A stretch of 64,000 bases of DNA from Nocardia takedensis NBRC 100417 (GTDB lineage: Bacteria > Actinomycetota > Actinomycetes > Mycobacteriales > Mycobacteriaceae): the NCBI RefSeq assembly GCF_000308695.1, contig NZ_BAGG01000066.1, forward strand, positions 28,201-92,200, given 5' to 3'. Shown here one piece after another: positions 44,365 to 52,999 of the stretch. The position numbers and the translations under genes were made by a program. The notes under the pieces are model-generated. The model saw only the letters and a program-made list of their open reading frames with translations. It made no database searches and was not told where the DNA came from. Numbering within the stretch: position 1 is the first letter of the stretch; each line of letters begins with the position of its first letter.

Positions 44365-45396
44365 TCACGGTTCGAGCACCACTTTGCCGACCACGGTGCG
44401 GGATTCGGCGAGTCGGACGGCTGCGGCGATCTCGGTCAGCGGCATGCGGGCGGCCACCTGCGCCCGCACCGTCCCGCCGGCGGCCAGCGCGAACACCCGT
44501 CCCAGGTCCTCGCGCAGTCGGGCGCGGAAGGCGTCGGTATCGCGCAGGCCCGCCCACAGGTTGAAGAAGCGCGCGGAACGCCTGTTGGGCACGGTGTTCC
44601 ACCACAGCAGGCGGGCGATCAGTTTCAGCACCGGCAGTCGGGAGTTGCCCGCGTCGTCCTTGGTCGCGGCGCTGCCGTAGGAGACGAGTGCGCCGCCGGG
44701 AGCGAGCAAGCCGAAGGAATCGACGATGCCCGGGCCGCCGACGTGGTCGAACACCGCGTCCACGCCGTGCGGAGCCAGCGCCCGGACCCGCGCGGGGATG
44801 TCGCCCCGGTAGTCGATCCAGTGCGCGCCCAGTGCCCGCACCGCGTCGGCGTTGCGCGCGGAAGCCGTTCCGATGACCTCGATTCCGGCGGCCCGGGCCA
44901 GTTGGACGAGTACGGAGCCGACGCCGCCGTTGGCTCCGTGTACGAGAATCGTCGCACCGGAAGGGGTCTCGGCCACTCGGTGCAGCATCTGCCAGGCGGT
45001 GATCCCGTTGACGACGAGGGTTTCGGCTTCGGCCGCGTCGAGTTCGTCGGGCACCGCCACCAGATCGTCCGCGTCGACCAGCAGGTGACTGCTCCACCCG
45101 CCGATCTTGGTCAACGCGGCGACCCGCGTGCCCAGCAGCGCGGGGGAGACCTCCGCGCCGACGGCCACGACTTCACCGACGAGGTCGTAGCCCGGCACGA
45201 ACGGGAACGGTGGTTGGTCGTAGTACTTCCCGCGCCGCATCTGCTGTTCGGCGAAGGAGACGCCGGTGGCGAGTACGCGCACCAGCGCCTGTCCGCGCTC
45301 GGGCCGTCCGAGTTCGCGGGTCCTGAGCTGGAAACCGTCGGGGTCGACCTGTCCGGGCAGGACGACTTCCAGGGCGGTGACGCTGGCGGTGGTCAT
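44365..45396 (-). CDS. Zinc-independent medium-chain (quinone-type) oxidoreductase
   Basis: 343 residues from ATG 45396 with AAGGAG upstream. MDR fold: N-terminal GroES-like domain (FPFVPGYDLVGEVVAVGAEV), then an NADPH Rossmann motif VHGANGGVGSVLVQLARAAG (about 140-160). No catalytic or structural zinc ligands are seen, so it belongs with quinone reductases/zeta-crystallins. A segment LLWWNTVPNRRSARFFNLW is near residue 270. The TetR remnant just upstream was probably its regulator. Confidence 0.88.
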   Translation of the reverse strand: MTTASVTALEVVLPGQVDPDGFQLRTRELGRPERGQALVRVLATGVSFAEQQMRRGKYYDQPPFPFVPGYDLVGEVVAVGAEVSPALLGTRVAALTKIGGWSSHLLVDADDLVAVPDELDAAEAETLVVNGITAWQMLHRVAETPSGATILVHGANGGVGSVLVQLARAAGIEVIGTASARNADAVRALGAHWIDYRGDIPARVRALAPHGVDAVFDHVGGPGIVDSFGLLAPGGALVSYGSAATKDDAGNSRLPVLKLIARLLWWNTVPNRRSARFFNLWAGLRDTDAFRARLREDLGRVFALAAGGTVRAQVAARMPLTEIAAAVRLAESRTVVGKVVLEP

Positions 45397-45470
45397 GTTC
45401 TCTCCTTGTGTGTGACTGGTCAATCACTCTCGGTGTGTGCGAAACCCGCACGCCAACGGGCGGGTCGCGG

Positions 45471-45767
45471 CTAGCGGGTGGCGGGGCGGTCGGGGTGGCG
45501 GATGCCCGCGGTGAGCATGCGCGCCCACGGTTCGCCGGTGTCCTCTATGTCGAGGGTCGTGATGAGGTGGCAGAGCTGTCCGTAGGCGATGAATCGTTGG
45601 ACCTGTTCGGCCTCGCCGCCGGATCGGGTCGCGGCGAAGTCGGTGACGCGCGCGAGTCCGCGTCGCATGGCCTGCGCGATCTCCGGGATGTCGGTCGCGG
45701 ACTGGGCGTGCACCTGGAGCATCAGCAGGCGGTTGTCGGCGAGGAGTTCCGCGTAGGCCCCGCCCAC
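45471..45767 (-). pseudogene. C-terminal fragment of a TetR-family regulator
   Basis: 98 codons matching the ligand-binding half of a TetR protein: AELLADNRLLMLQVHAQSAT, PEIAQAMRRGLARVTDFAA, EQVQRFIAYGQLCHLITTLD. The DNA-binding half is absent: an in-frame TAA lies about nine codons upstream and the preceding DNA is the promoter side of the divergent epimerase. Without HTH it cannot regulate; I read it as a truncated remnant of the oxidoreductase regulator. Confidence 0.75.
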
Positions 45768-45823
45768 TACTCGCGCGGGTCGACCCGCCGTTTACCGTGA
45801 TAGCCGTCGGGCATCCGCCGGAC

Positions 45824-46801
45824 ATGGGACTGACCGTTGCCGTCACCGGGCCGACCGGCGAGATCGGGATCTCCGCCGTCACCGCACTCGAACGCGATCC
45901 CGCCGTCGACCGGGTGATCGGCATGGCCCGAAGTCCGTTCGACCCCGCCGAACACGGCTGGACCAAGACCACCTATCGGCAGGGTGACATCCTCGACCGC
46001 GCCGCCGTGGACGACCTGGTCCGCGACGCCGACGTGGTCGTGCACCTGGCCTTCCTCATCATGGGTTCGCGCGAGGAGAGCGCGCAGATCAACCTGCGCG
46101 GCACCCGCGCGGTCTTCGAGGCGACGGTGGCCGCGCCGCGCCCGCGCCGACTGGTCTACACCTCCTCGGTGGCCGCCTACGGCTACCACGAAGACAACCC
46201 CGTGCCGCTCACCGAGGACGTCCCGCCGCGCGGGTCCGACGAGCACTACTACTCGCGGCAGAAGGCCGACTGCGAGGCCGCGCTCGCCGAGATCACCGAC
46301 GGGACCGACCTCGAGGTCTACGTCCTGCGGCCGTGCATCGTGGCCGGTCCCGCCGCGCCCGCCCTGGCCGAACTGCCGTGGAGCCACCTGCCCGACATCT
46401 GGCGCAACGCGAGCAAGTCGGTCCCCGTGCTCAAACCGGTCGTGCCCGATCCGGGCGCGGCACTGCAACTGGTGCACCACGACGATGTCGCCTCGGCCAT
46501 CGCCACGGCCGCCACCACCGACGCGCCCGCGGGCGCCTACAACATCGCGGGCGACGGCGTGGTGACCCTGTCCGAGGTGGTCACCGCGCTCGGCGGGCGA
46601 CCGGTCCGCGTCCCGGGCGTGCTGGGCAAGGTGGCCGCGGAAGTGGTGTCCCGCACGCCGTTCGTTCCCCCGGTCATGGAATGGATCCACATCATCCGCG
46701 CCTCGGTCGTGATGGACACCGACAAGGCCAAGACCCAACTCGGCTGGCGACCCGCCCACACCACCGCCGAAACCCTGGAGTCCCTCGCCGCGGACCGCTG
46801 A
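45824..46801 (+). CDS. NAD-dependent epimerase/dehydratase (extended SDR)
   Basis: 325 residues from ATG 45824 (an in-frame GTG at 45797 is possible; neither has a good RBS). Rossmann motif VAVTGPTGEIGISAV (GxxGxxG), YTSSVAAYGYHEDNP strand, and the catalytic YYSRQKAD (YxxxK). The C-terminal substrate domain includes LVHHDDVASAIATA and LGWRPAHTTAE. Likely acts on a nucleotide sugar or similar; specificity unknown. Confidence 0.88.
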   Translation: MGLTVAVTGPTGEIGISAVTALERDPAVDRVIGMARSPFDPAEHGWTKTTYRQGDILDRAAVDDLVRDADVVVHLAFLIMGSREESAQINLRGTRAVFEATVAAPRPRRLVYTSSVAAYGYHEDNPVPLTEDVPPRGSDEHYYSRQKADCEAALAEITDGTDLEVYVLRPCIVAGPAAPALAELPWSHLPDIWRNASKSVPVLKPVVPDPGAALQLVHHDDVASAIATAATTDAPAGAYNIAGDGVVTLSEVVTALGGRPVRVPGVLGKVAAEVVSRTPFVPPVMEWIHIIRASVVMDTDKAKTQLGWRPAHTTAETLESLAADR

Positions 46802-46835
46802 CCGGACGGCCCGGCGCGACCGATGGCGACGGGCT

Positions 46836-47849
46836 GTGATGGCATACGGTATGCCCACCGCATCGCAGCCCGGCGCATACGCCGACGTCGGTTTCTCCAC
46901 TCCCTGGTCGCGGGCGATGGGACTGCGCGTCCCGATCGTCAACGCGCCCATGGGCGGCGTCGCGGGCGGACCGTTGGCCGCGGCCGTCACCGCGGCGGGC
47001 GGACTCGGCATGATCGGCATGGGCAGCAGCGGGTCCGCGGCCGCGCTGCGGCGCGAACTCGACCGTCGCGCACCGGGGGGCGGCCCGTTCGGCATCGGTC
47101 TGGTCGACTGGGTGCTCGCCGCCGACCCGGACCTGCTCGAGGTCGCGATCGACGCGCGACCGGCGCTGATCGCGGTCGGCTTCGGCGCGGAGCACGCGTG
47201 GGTCGACCGCGTGCGCGCGGCGGGCATCCGCACCGCCACCCAGGTGTATTCCGCCGCCGACGCGCGCCGCGCCGAGGACGCCGGGGTCGAACTGCTCGTC
47301 GCCCGCGGGTCGGAGGGCGGGGGACACGGGTCGGCGGCCATGTCTACCCTGCCGTTGCTCGACGCCGTGCTCTCGACGGTGTCGACGCCGGTGCTCGCGG
47401 CGGGCGGCATCGGTTCGCCCGCCTCGCTCGCCGCGGTGCTGGTGGCCGGGGCGGCGGGCGCGTGGTTGGGCACGCATCTGGCCGTCTGCCCGGAGTCCGA
47501 CCTGTCGGAGGCGGGCCGCCGCGCGATGCTCGCGGCCGACGGCGCCGACACCGTGCTCACAACCCTCCACGACATCGCCTTCGACTATCCGTGGCCCGCC
47601 CGTTTCCCGGCGCGAGTCCTGGCCACCGAGGCGACGCGGCGGTGGGCCGGTCGCGAGGAATCCCTGCGCGCCGATCCGGAGGCCCGCGCCGCCTTGGTCG
47701 CCGCGATCCGCGCCGACCCGGCCGCCGTCCCGGTCGACGCGGGGCAGGGCGTGGGAATGATCACCTCCGTCGCGCCGGTCGCCGAGGTAATCGGGCGACT
47801 CTGCGCCGGCGCGGTCGAGTTGCTGGTCCCGTCGCCCGGCGGGCGGTAG
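46836..47849 (+). CDS. Nitronate monooxygenase / 2-nitropropane dioxygenase family enzyme
   Basis: 337 residues (start among GTG 46836, ATG 46839 and ATG 46851). FMN TIM-barrel pattern: LRVPIVNAPMGGVAGGPLAA, GLGMIGMGSSGS, ATQVYSAADARRAEDAG, LLVARGSEGGGHGSAAMSTL with the GxxxGGHG phosphate site, and VLAAGGIGSPASLAAVLVAG. It oxidises nitronates or acts as a related flavin oxidase in the cytosol. The stop codon lies in a 22-bp tandem repeat. Confidence 0.9.
   Translation: MMAYGMPTASQPGAYADVGFSTPWSRAMGLRVPIVNAPMGGVAGGPLAAAVTAAGGLGMIGMGSSGSAAALRRELDRRAPGGGPFGIGLVDWVLAADPDLLEVAIDARPALIAVGFGAEHAWVDRVRAAGIRTATQVYSAADARRAEDAGVELLVARGSEGGGHGSAAMSTLPLLDAVLSTVSTPVLAAGGIGSPASLAAVLVAGAAGAWLGTHLAVCPESDLSEAGRRAMLAADGADTVLTTLHDIAFDYPWPARFPARVLATEATRRWAGREESLRADPEARAALVAAIRADPAAVPVDAGQGVGMITSVAPVAEVIGRLCAGAVELLVPSPGGR
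46841..46855. promoter_or_regulatory. Perfect 15-bp palindrome over the nitronate monooxygenase start
   Basis: GGCATAC G GTATGCC: 7-bp arms around one base, covering the ATG candidates at 46839/46851. Symmetry suggests a repressor site that could also block translation start mapping. Confidence 0.5.
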
Positions 47850-47887
47850 CGCGCCGCCCGGCGGGCGGTAGCGCGCCGCCCGGTGGG
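47834..47887 (+). repeat. 22-bp tandem repeat spanning a stop codon (about 2.4 copies)
   Basis: Unit GCCCGGCGGGCGGTAGCGCG plus CC at 47834-47855 and 47856-47877, partial third copy with one change. The first TAG ends the nitronate monooxygenase. Confidence 0.85.
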
Positions 47888-48506
47888 ACCGCGCCGCGTC
47901 CTCGAGCGCGCGAGTCGGTGCGGATTCGATATTCCGGCGGGGGAACGCCGGGGGTTCGCCTGTCGAATATTCACGGAGAATAAATTCGACCACTCGAAAT
48001 AGATGCGACGTTCGGTCACGGTCGCGCGATCGGGGGAGAGGTGACACGACCCCCGAGCGGGTAGCTACCCGGTGCCGCTCGGGTGAAACAGCTCCCGGCG
48101 AACAAAACCACCGCGCAGGGAGCCGGGTGGGATTCCGAACCGCGTCGACCTGAGGGCGGCTCAACGCGCCCACGGGTCCGCTGTCGGTCGGATTGCCTGG
48201 CCCGGAACTCGATTCGAGCCCGGTTCACCGTCGTGGCGGCTCTCGGGAGACGGTCGCGGTCGCGGATTCGGACACCGATAACGGGCACCGGGTAGGTCGC
48301 TCGACGGAATTCCGGGTCGGATGAACGACAAATTCGAAACAATTGATCACTCCTTTCTTTGAAAAGAAAGGATTCAGATCAAGGATTGATAACAACGCTT
48401 CTGTAGGGCTTTATCCGGAGAATGGATTCGGTTTAGCGTTTAGGTGTCGCTGAACGGCGGCGCAGGTGGGGAAAGGCTCCACCGTGACAGAGAAAAGGGG
48501 AATCTC
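47888..48506. other. 619-bp intergenic region, AT-rich in its second half
   Basis: No gene recognised before 48507. From about 48300 GC drops sharply; this part holds a 22-bp palindrome and AT-rich promoter-like sequence (TTGATAACAACGC, TTTATCCGG). It is the likely control region of the small peptide gene. Confidence 0.55.
48351..48372. promoter_or_regulatory. 22-bp palindrome upstream of the small peptide gene
   Basis: TCCTTTCTTT ga AAAGAAAGGA: 10-bp perfect arms and a 2-nt centre in AT-rich DNA, 134 bp before the peptide ATG. It could be an operator or an RNA hairpin/processing site. Confidence 0.65.
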
Positions 48507-48575
48507 ATGGATATCATCGGTGACCTGCTCGCACTGCTCGTCGGGTTGCTGGGCTCGCTGAGCTCGGACTCCTGA
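48507..48575 (+). CDS. 22-residue hydrophobic/amphipathic peptide
   Basis: ATG 48507 with AAAAGGGG 7 nt upstream and TGA at 48573. The peptide starts MDIIGDLLALLVGLLG and ends SLSSDS: a helix rich in Leu/Val/Gly with acidic residues at 2, 6 and 21 and no positive charge. A perfect terminator lies 22 nt after the stop and an AT-rich control region with a long palindrome precedes it, so this is a compact transcription unit built for a very short protein. Size and the D-I-I-G-D-L start recall staphylococcal delta-toxin/PSM peptides and small corynebacterial porins, a resemblance only. Role unknown. Confidence 0.65.
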   Translation: MDIIGDLLALLVGLLGSLSSDS

Positions 48576-48597
48576 CACTCGCACGCCCCTGTTCGGA

Positions 48598-48635
48598 CCG
48601 ACGATCCAGCTCGCTTCGGCGAGCTGGATCGTCGG
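48598..48635 (+). terminator. Perfect 17-bp terminator with UUCG loop
   Basis: CCGACGATCCAGCTCGC, loop TTCG, then the exact complement. The C(UUCG)G tetraloop makes it extremely stable; GTGTGTTT follows. It ends the small peptide transcript. Confidence 0.9.
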
Positions 48636-48875
48636 CGTGTGTTTCGAATCAGGGTGAGCGCACCGCTCGCGCGGCGCGGGCACCGAGTGGTCGACTCCTC
48701 GGGAACGTGCGACGATCCGTGCGCCGTCCGAGATCGATGAGAGAACACCGCGATGAGAACCGCCGCCCCGCGCACCCGCATCCCCGCCGAGAACGCCGAT
48801 TCGGCGCGTCCGGCGGACACGCACTCGCCGCGTGGCGTCCACACCTCGCCCTCCGCCTGATCCACGGCGGTCGCG

Positions 48876-49754
48876 ATGCGGGGAGAACGGGCTCGTCTGT
48901 TGGTGCTGCGGGCCTTGGGCCTACCGGTGGCGGCCCTGGTGCTCGCGGTCGGCACCGGCACCTCCGACCCGAGCGCCGTCGAATACGTCGCCCTGGGGGA
49001 CTCGCGGGCCGCGGCCCCCGACACCGAGATCGGCTCGGGATCCGACGGTTGCGGGCGCAGCGGCCAGGGCTATCCGGTCCACTTGGCCCGCGCCCTGCGC
49101 CCGCACAGCTTCCTCGACGTCACCTGCGCGGGCGCCACGTCGGCCAACGTGCTGAGCGCCGATCAGCCCACCACCGACCGCGCGGGGCGCGGCCATCGCG
49201 CGCGCCCGCAGATCTCCGCGCTGAACGCGAGCACCACCCTGGTGACGATCAGCATCGGCGGCAACGATCTGCGGTGGTTCGAGCTGATCTCGTCCTGCTT
49301 CCCGCCCGCGCGCACCGTCGATGCCGCCTGCCGGTCCGATCCCGAAGTGCGCGAGCGGATCCGGCGGCGTCTGGCCGAACTCACCGACAAGATCGACGCC
49401 GACCTCGACGCCATCGTCGCCCGCGCTCCCCGCGCGCGGGTCGTGGTGGTCGGCCACGGCGGTATCTACGGACTCGACGGCTGCTCCGCCGCCACCTTCA
49501 GCCCGCTCGACGCCGCGTGGGTCGCCGACTTCTTCGGCAGTGTCGACGCGGTGCTGCGCGGGCAGGCCCACGCGCACCACGCGCTGTTCGTCGACGTGCG
49601 CGCCGCCGCCGCGGGCCACGAAGCCTGCGCGCCGGTGGAGCAACGCTGGTTCGCGGGCAACGAACCCAGCGGCACCACGCCCGTCCGCCATCCGACCGCC
49701 CTCGGCGGCCGGGCCATCGCCGATCTGATCGCCGCCGCCCTGCCCGAGCGGTGA
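48876..49754 (+). CDS. Secreted SGNH/GDSL-family esterase
   Basis: 292 residues from ATG 48876. Signal peptide LLVLRALGLPVAALVLAVG. Block I YVALGDSRAAAP with catalytic serine, block II CAGATSANVLS, block III ISIGGNDLRW, and block V HPTALGGRAIADL with the catalytic histidine. Cysteine pairs (SDGCGRSG, VTCAG, SSCFPP, DAACRS, DGCSA, HEACAP) suggest disulfides outside the cell, as in the Streptomyces/mycobacterial lipase-like SGNH group. It should be an exported lipase or esterase. Confidence 0.88.
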   Translation: MRGERARLLVLRALGLPVAALVLAVGTGTSDPSAVEYVALGDSRAAAPDTEIGSGSDGCGRSGQGYPVHLARALRPHSFLDVTCAGATSANVLSADQPTTDRAGRGHRARPQISALNASTTLVTISIGGNDLRWFELISSCFPPARTVDAACRSDPEVRERIRRRLAELTDKIDADLDAIVARAPRARVVVVGHGGIYGLDGCSAATFSPLDAAWVADFFGSVDAVLRGQAHAHHALFVDVRAAAAGHEACAPVEQRWFAGNEPSGTTPVRHPTALGGRAIADLIAAALPER

Positions 49755-49770
49755 GGCCCGCTCCCGACGC

Positions 49771-50513
49771 TCAGCTCAACGCGAGGTGGATCGCCAGACC
49801 CGTCCCGCACACCGCGACCGCGACCCGCACCACCGTCGGCGGTAGCCGCGCCACGACCGGGGGGCCGCACCACCCGCCCGCGAACGCGCCCACGGCCATC
49901 GCGGCGGCGGCGAGCCAGTGCACGGGTCCGAACACGGCGAACCCGAGCGCGGCGACGAGATTGGCGACGCCGGTGAGCAGACTCTTCAGCACACCCGCCT
50001 GCCACACCGTCGACGAGGTGCACACCAGGATCAGCGCCAGGAACATCACTCCGGCCCCCGCGCCGAAGTAGCCGCAGTACACGGCCGTGGCGAAGACTCC
50101 CACGGGGTAGAGCAGGGGAAAACGCCGCTGTCCGGCCAACTCCCGCAGTTTCGGCTGCACGAGCAGGCTCAGCGAGGTGGCGGCGAGCAGGAACGGCACG
50201 ACCGACTCGAAAGCGTCGGCGGGTGTGCACAGCAGCAGCGCCGCCCCCGCGCCGCCGCCGAGCGCCGAGAGCGCCGCGTGCCGCAGGACCGTGCGGGTCT
50301 GCTCGGCGTGGGCCGCGCCCGCTTTGGCCGTGGAACCCACCCCCACGGCCACCATCGCCACGGTGTTGGTGACGTTGGCCGTCACCGGGGGCAGGCCGAC
50401 GGCCAACAGCGCCGGATAGGAGATCAACGAGGCGATCCCGGTGACGTAACGTAGCCGATCAGTCCCGCGAAGAACCCCGCGACGGCGATCACGCCGAGAG
50501 TGAGAACGCTCAC
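49771..50513 (-). pseudogene. TauE/SafE sulfite-exporter-family gene broken by a 5-bp duplication
   Basis: From GTG 50513 the frame reads SVLTLGVIAVAGFFAGLIGY, the standard first helix; the expected continuation VTGIASLISYPALLAVGLPPV is present but in another frame. At 50442-50451 (minus strand) TACGT is doubled (TACGTTACGTC); removing one copy restores GYVTGIAS. After that the frame is intact for about 215 codons: NVTNTVAMVAVGVGSTAKAG, YCGYFGAGAGVMFLALIL and the remaining helices. A recent frameshift, or a sequencing error; a TTG at 50427 could start a shortened protein. Confidence 0.8.
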
Positions 50514-50623
50514 CGACTCGTCACGTCCGCCCGGCCCCCACCTTCGCTCATCGACGTATCACGCAAGGATTCTGCGTCGTCGGGCGCGCGGAGGCCAGGG
50601 TTGCGCTCGGCGTGATCCGGGGA

Positions 50624-51967
50624 TCAGGCGCGGCGCAGCGGCGGCGGCGTCCAGCCGCCCTGCAACACCGCCGGGCGCGGCGCGTACAGGCGCATCGTCA
50701 CCCCGAGCGGCCCGCGCGGCGCGGGCAGCCAGTTCGACACCCGGTCCTCGGCGGGCCGCTCGCGTTGCAGATACAGGTCCAGCGAGCCGTCGGCGTTGTA
50801 GGTGAGCTCGTCGCGGTCGCCGAGAGCGAACCGGTCGAGTTCGTTGGCTACCTGGAACCCCTCCTCGTCGTACATGGTGACCGACCAGAACGCCTCGACC
50901 GGCGGCAGCGCGTCGGCGTCGAAATGCAGGACGTAGTCGTTGTCGCCCACCAGCGGCGACCCGTCGGCGTCGGTGATCGCGAGCGGATAGACCGCGTCCT
51001 CGGGCACATTGGCTCCCAGGCCGATCATCGACACGATGGCCCGCTTCAGGTAGAAGTCGCCGTAGACCCCGATGGAGTCCAGGTTCATCTGCCACCCGTC
51101 GACGACGTCGGCCAGGCGCGGCGTCATCCGCCGCATGAGGGTCTGGGCGTCGGCGGGGACCGTCTCGAGCGCGTCGCGCAGCGCCGGGTCCAGCGCCGCG
51201 TGGTCGAAACTCTCGCCCGCCACGATCCCGATCCGCCGCAGCCGCTCCAGCGTCGACCAGTCGGTGACGTGCGCCGGATGCTGTTTCAGCAGGTCCGCCG
51301 CGAGGCCGAAGTACTCGGCCGCCGAGAGCGCGTTGACCTGGTTCAACGGCGGAGTCGTCATATCGACCGAAGGATCGCTCGCCGCGCTCGGGGCTTGCTC
51401 CGCCGCGCCGACCCGCGACAGCGGCGTGATACGCAGACCGTCCTGGATCGCGTGCACCGTCGGGTAGTCGGCGGGCCCGTTGGTCTGGACGCGCCCGATG
51501 ATCCACACCAGCGGCGTCGGCGCGCGCACCACCTCGTACCGGTCGGGCACCTCGCCGTGCCAGTGCGGCCCGACCAGCGCGTACTCGTGCGCGCCCGTCC
51601 CGCTGGTGCGCTTGCCGGGCACGCAGAACGCGTCGGTCCACATGTCGTAGATCGGCAGCAGGTAGTAGCGACCGCCGGAATCGGGCACCGACACCACCAT
51701 CGGCTCCTCGGACAGATCCAGCCAGGCCGTGGAGTACAGCGTGTCGAAATTGGGCCGCACCACCGCACGGAAATCGGCGGTCGGGAACGCCCGCACATGG
51801 GAGAAGGTGTTCATCGGCCCGAATCCCGGCCGCTGTCCCGGCGGCAGATTCGTCATCTGGCGACGGGTGATCTCCATCGTCAGCAGCGGATAGAAGTACA
51901 CGTAGCCTTCGACGCCGACGGCGTGGGCCTCCTCGGCCGAGAGCGACGCGGTGAGCGGAACCGACAT
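50624..51967 (-). CDS. DUF1254/DUF1214 domain protein
   Basis: 447 residues, RBS GGAGG. DUF1254 part: AVGVEGYVYFYPLLTMEI, FPTADFRAVVRPNFDTLYST, WLDLSEEPMVVSVPDSGGRY, MWTDAFCVPGKRTSGT. DUF1214 part at the C-terminus: YPLAITDADGSPLVGDNDYV, AFWSVTMYDEEGFQV, and the closing NWLPAPRGPLGVTMRLYAP. No signal peptide, unlike some relatives. The family is widespread in bacteria and not biochemically defined. Confidence 0.9.
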   Translation of the reverse strand: MSVPLTASLSAEEAHAVGVEGYVYFYPLLTMEITRRQMTNLPPGQRPGFGPMNTFSHVRAFPTADFRAVVRPNFDTLYSTAWLDLSEEPMVVSVPDSGGRYYLLPIYDMWTDAFCVPGKRTSGTGAHEYALVGPHWHGEVPDRYEVVRAPTPLVWIIGRVQTNGPADYPTVHAIQDGLRITPLSRVGAAEQAPSAASDPSVDMTTPPLNQVNALSAAEYFGLAADLLKQHPAHVTDWSTLERLRRIGIVAGESFDHAALDPALRDALETVPADAQTLMRRMTPRLADVVDGWQMNLDSIGVYGDFYLKRAIVSMIGLGANVPEDAVYPLAITDADGSPLVGDNDYVLHFDADALPPVEAFWSVTMYDEEGFQVANELDRFALGDRDELTYNADGSLDLYLQRERPAEDRVSNWLPAPRGPLGVTMRLYAPRPAVLQGGWTPPPLRRA

Positions 51968-52096
51968 GGCAGACCTCCGGGTGTCGTGGCAACCGCCCCG
52001 AGCGTGGCCCGGCGGCCCTGCCGTGTCCTCACCCCGACGGGGTGAACCGGCTCACCCGCCGCGCCGACCCGATCCCCGCCGTGTTTGTATCGGGTA

Positions 52097-52555
52097 ATGA
52101 CCGAAAGCAGTGCAGAATCGCGCGTCGTCTCCGCCGAGCGGGAGATCGCGGCGCCCGCCGCGACGATCTTCGAGCTCATCGCCGACCCGGCTCGCCAGCC
52201 CGAATGGGACGGCAACGACAACTTGGCCGAATCCGGTGCGGGACAGCGCGTGCGGGCTGAAGGCGCGGTCTTCGCCACCACCCTCACCAACGGCGCCGTG
52301 CGCCACAACCACGTGGTCGAATTCGAGGAAGGCCGCCGCATCGCCTGGCTGCCCGCCGAACCCGACAACACGCCGCCCGGCCACCTGTGGCGCTGGGAAC
52401 TCGCCCCCGCCGCCGACGGCCGAACCCTGGTCACCCACACCTACGACTGGACGAACTTGACCGACCCCAAACGTGAGATCCGCGCTCGCGCCACCACTCC
52501 CGACAAACTCCGCGCTTCCCTGGACAACCTCGCCTCCGCCGCCGAAGAAGCCTGA
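52097..52555 (+). CDS. SRPBCC (START-like) family protein
   Basis: 152 residues from ATG 52097. SAEREIAAPAATIFELIADP begins the typical strand-helix, PEWDGNDNLAES follows, then strands TLTNGAVRHNHVVEFEEGRR and LWRWELAPAADGRTLVTHTY with a long C-terminal helix. Ligand unknown. Ends 24 bp before the MarR gene, which has its own -10 box, so co-transcription is uncertain. Confidence 0.85.
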   Translation: MTESSAESRVVSAEREIAAPAATIFELIADPARQPEWDGNDNLAESGAGQRVRAEGAVFATTLTNGAVRHNHVVEFEEGRRIAWLPAEPDNTPPGHLWRWELAPAADGRTLVTHTYDWTNLTDPKREIRARATTPDKLRASLDNLASAAEEA

Positions 52556-52578
52556 CCGGGAGTCGGTAGCCTGCCCTC

Positions 52579-52995
52579 ATGTCGGAGCCGCCCGCTTTCA
52601 GCCCCACTGTCATGTTGCTGACGCTGAGTCGGGTGTGGGAGGCCGAATACACCGAGGCGCTCGAACCGCTGGGGTTGACGGTCCGCCGGTACGGATTGCT
52701 CGGCCACATCCGCGGGAGCGCGGGCATCTCGTTCAGCGAGTTGGCCCGTCGATCGCGCATCACCGTGCAGAGCGCCCACACGGCGGTGGCGACGTTGCGC
52801 AAGGCGGGCCTGGTCGACGACGGGACCGCCCACGCGGGCGCGGCCTCCACGCTGCGGGTGACCGAGGCGGGCGCGGCGCTGCTGGTCCGGGCCGCCGAGG
52901 TGGTGGCCCGGCTCGACGCGGAGTTCGCCGCTCGCCACCCCGAGGTGACCCGGGCCCTGCGGGAGGCGATGACGCGAGACCTTCAGCTAGACTGA
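52579..52995 (+). CDS. MarR-family regulator
   Basis: 138 residues; wHTH about 30-100: VRRYGLLGHIRGSAGISFSE, RSRITVQSAHTAVATLRKAG, then the wing. TAGCCT lies 6 nt before the ATG (leaderless). No cysteine, so it is not a thiol switch. A perfect CTTCAG-N5-CTGAAG palindrome overlaps its own stop codon and the -10 box of the next transcript, so it probably represses the downstream small ORF/rhodanese unit. Confidence 0.85.
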   Translation: MSEPPAFSPTVMLLTLSRVWEAEYTEALEPLGLTVRRYGLLGHIRGSAGISFSELARRSRITVQSAHTAVATLRKAGLVDDGTAHAGAASTLRVTEAGAALLVRAAEVVARLDAEFAARHPEVTRALREAMTRDLQLD

Positions 52996-52997
52996 AG
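52981..52997. promoter_or_regulatory. MarR operator overlapping a -10 box
   Basis: CTTCAG CTAGA CTGAAG, 6-bp perfect arms. TAGACT (52988-52993), 6 nt before the ATG at 53000, lies within it. Binding would block the promoter. Confidence 0.7.
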
Positions 52998-52999
52998 GT

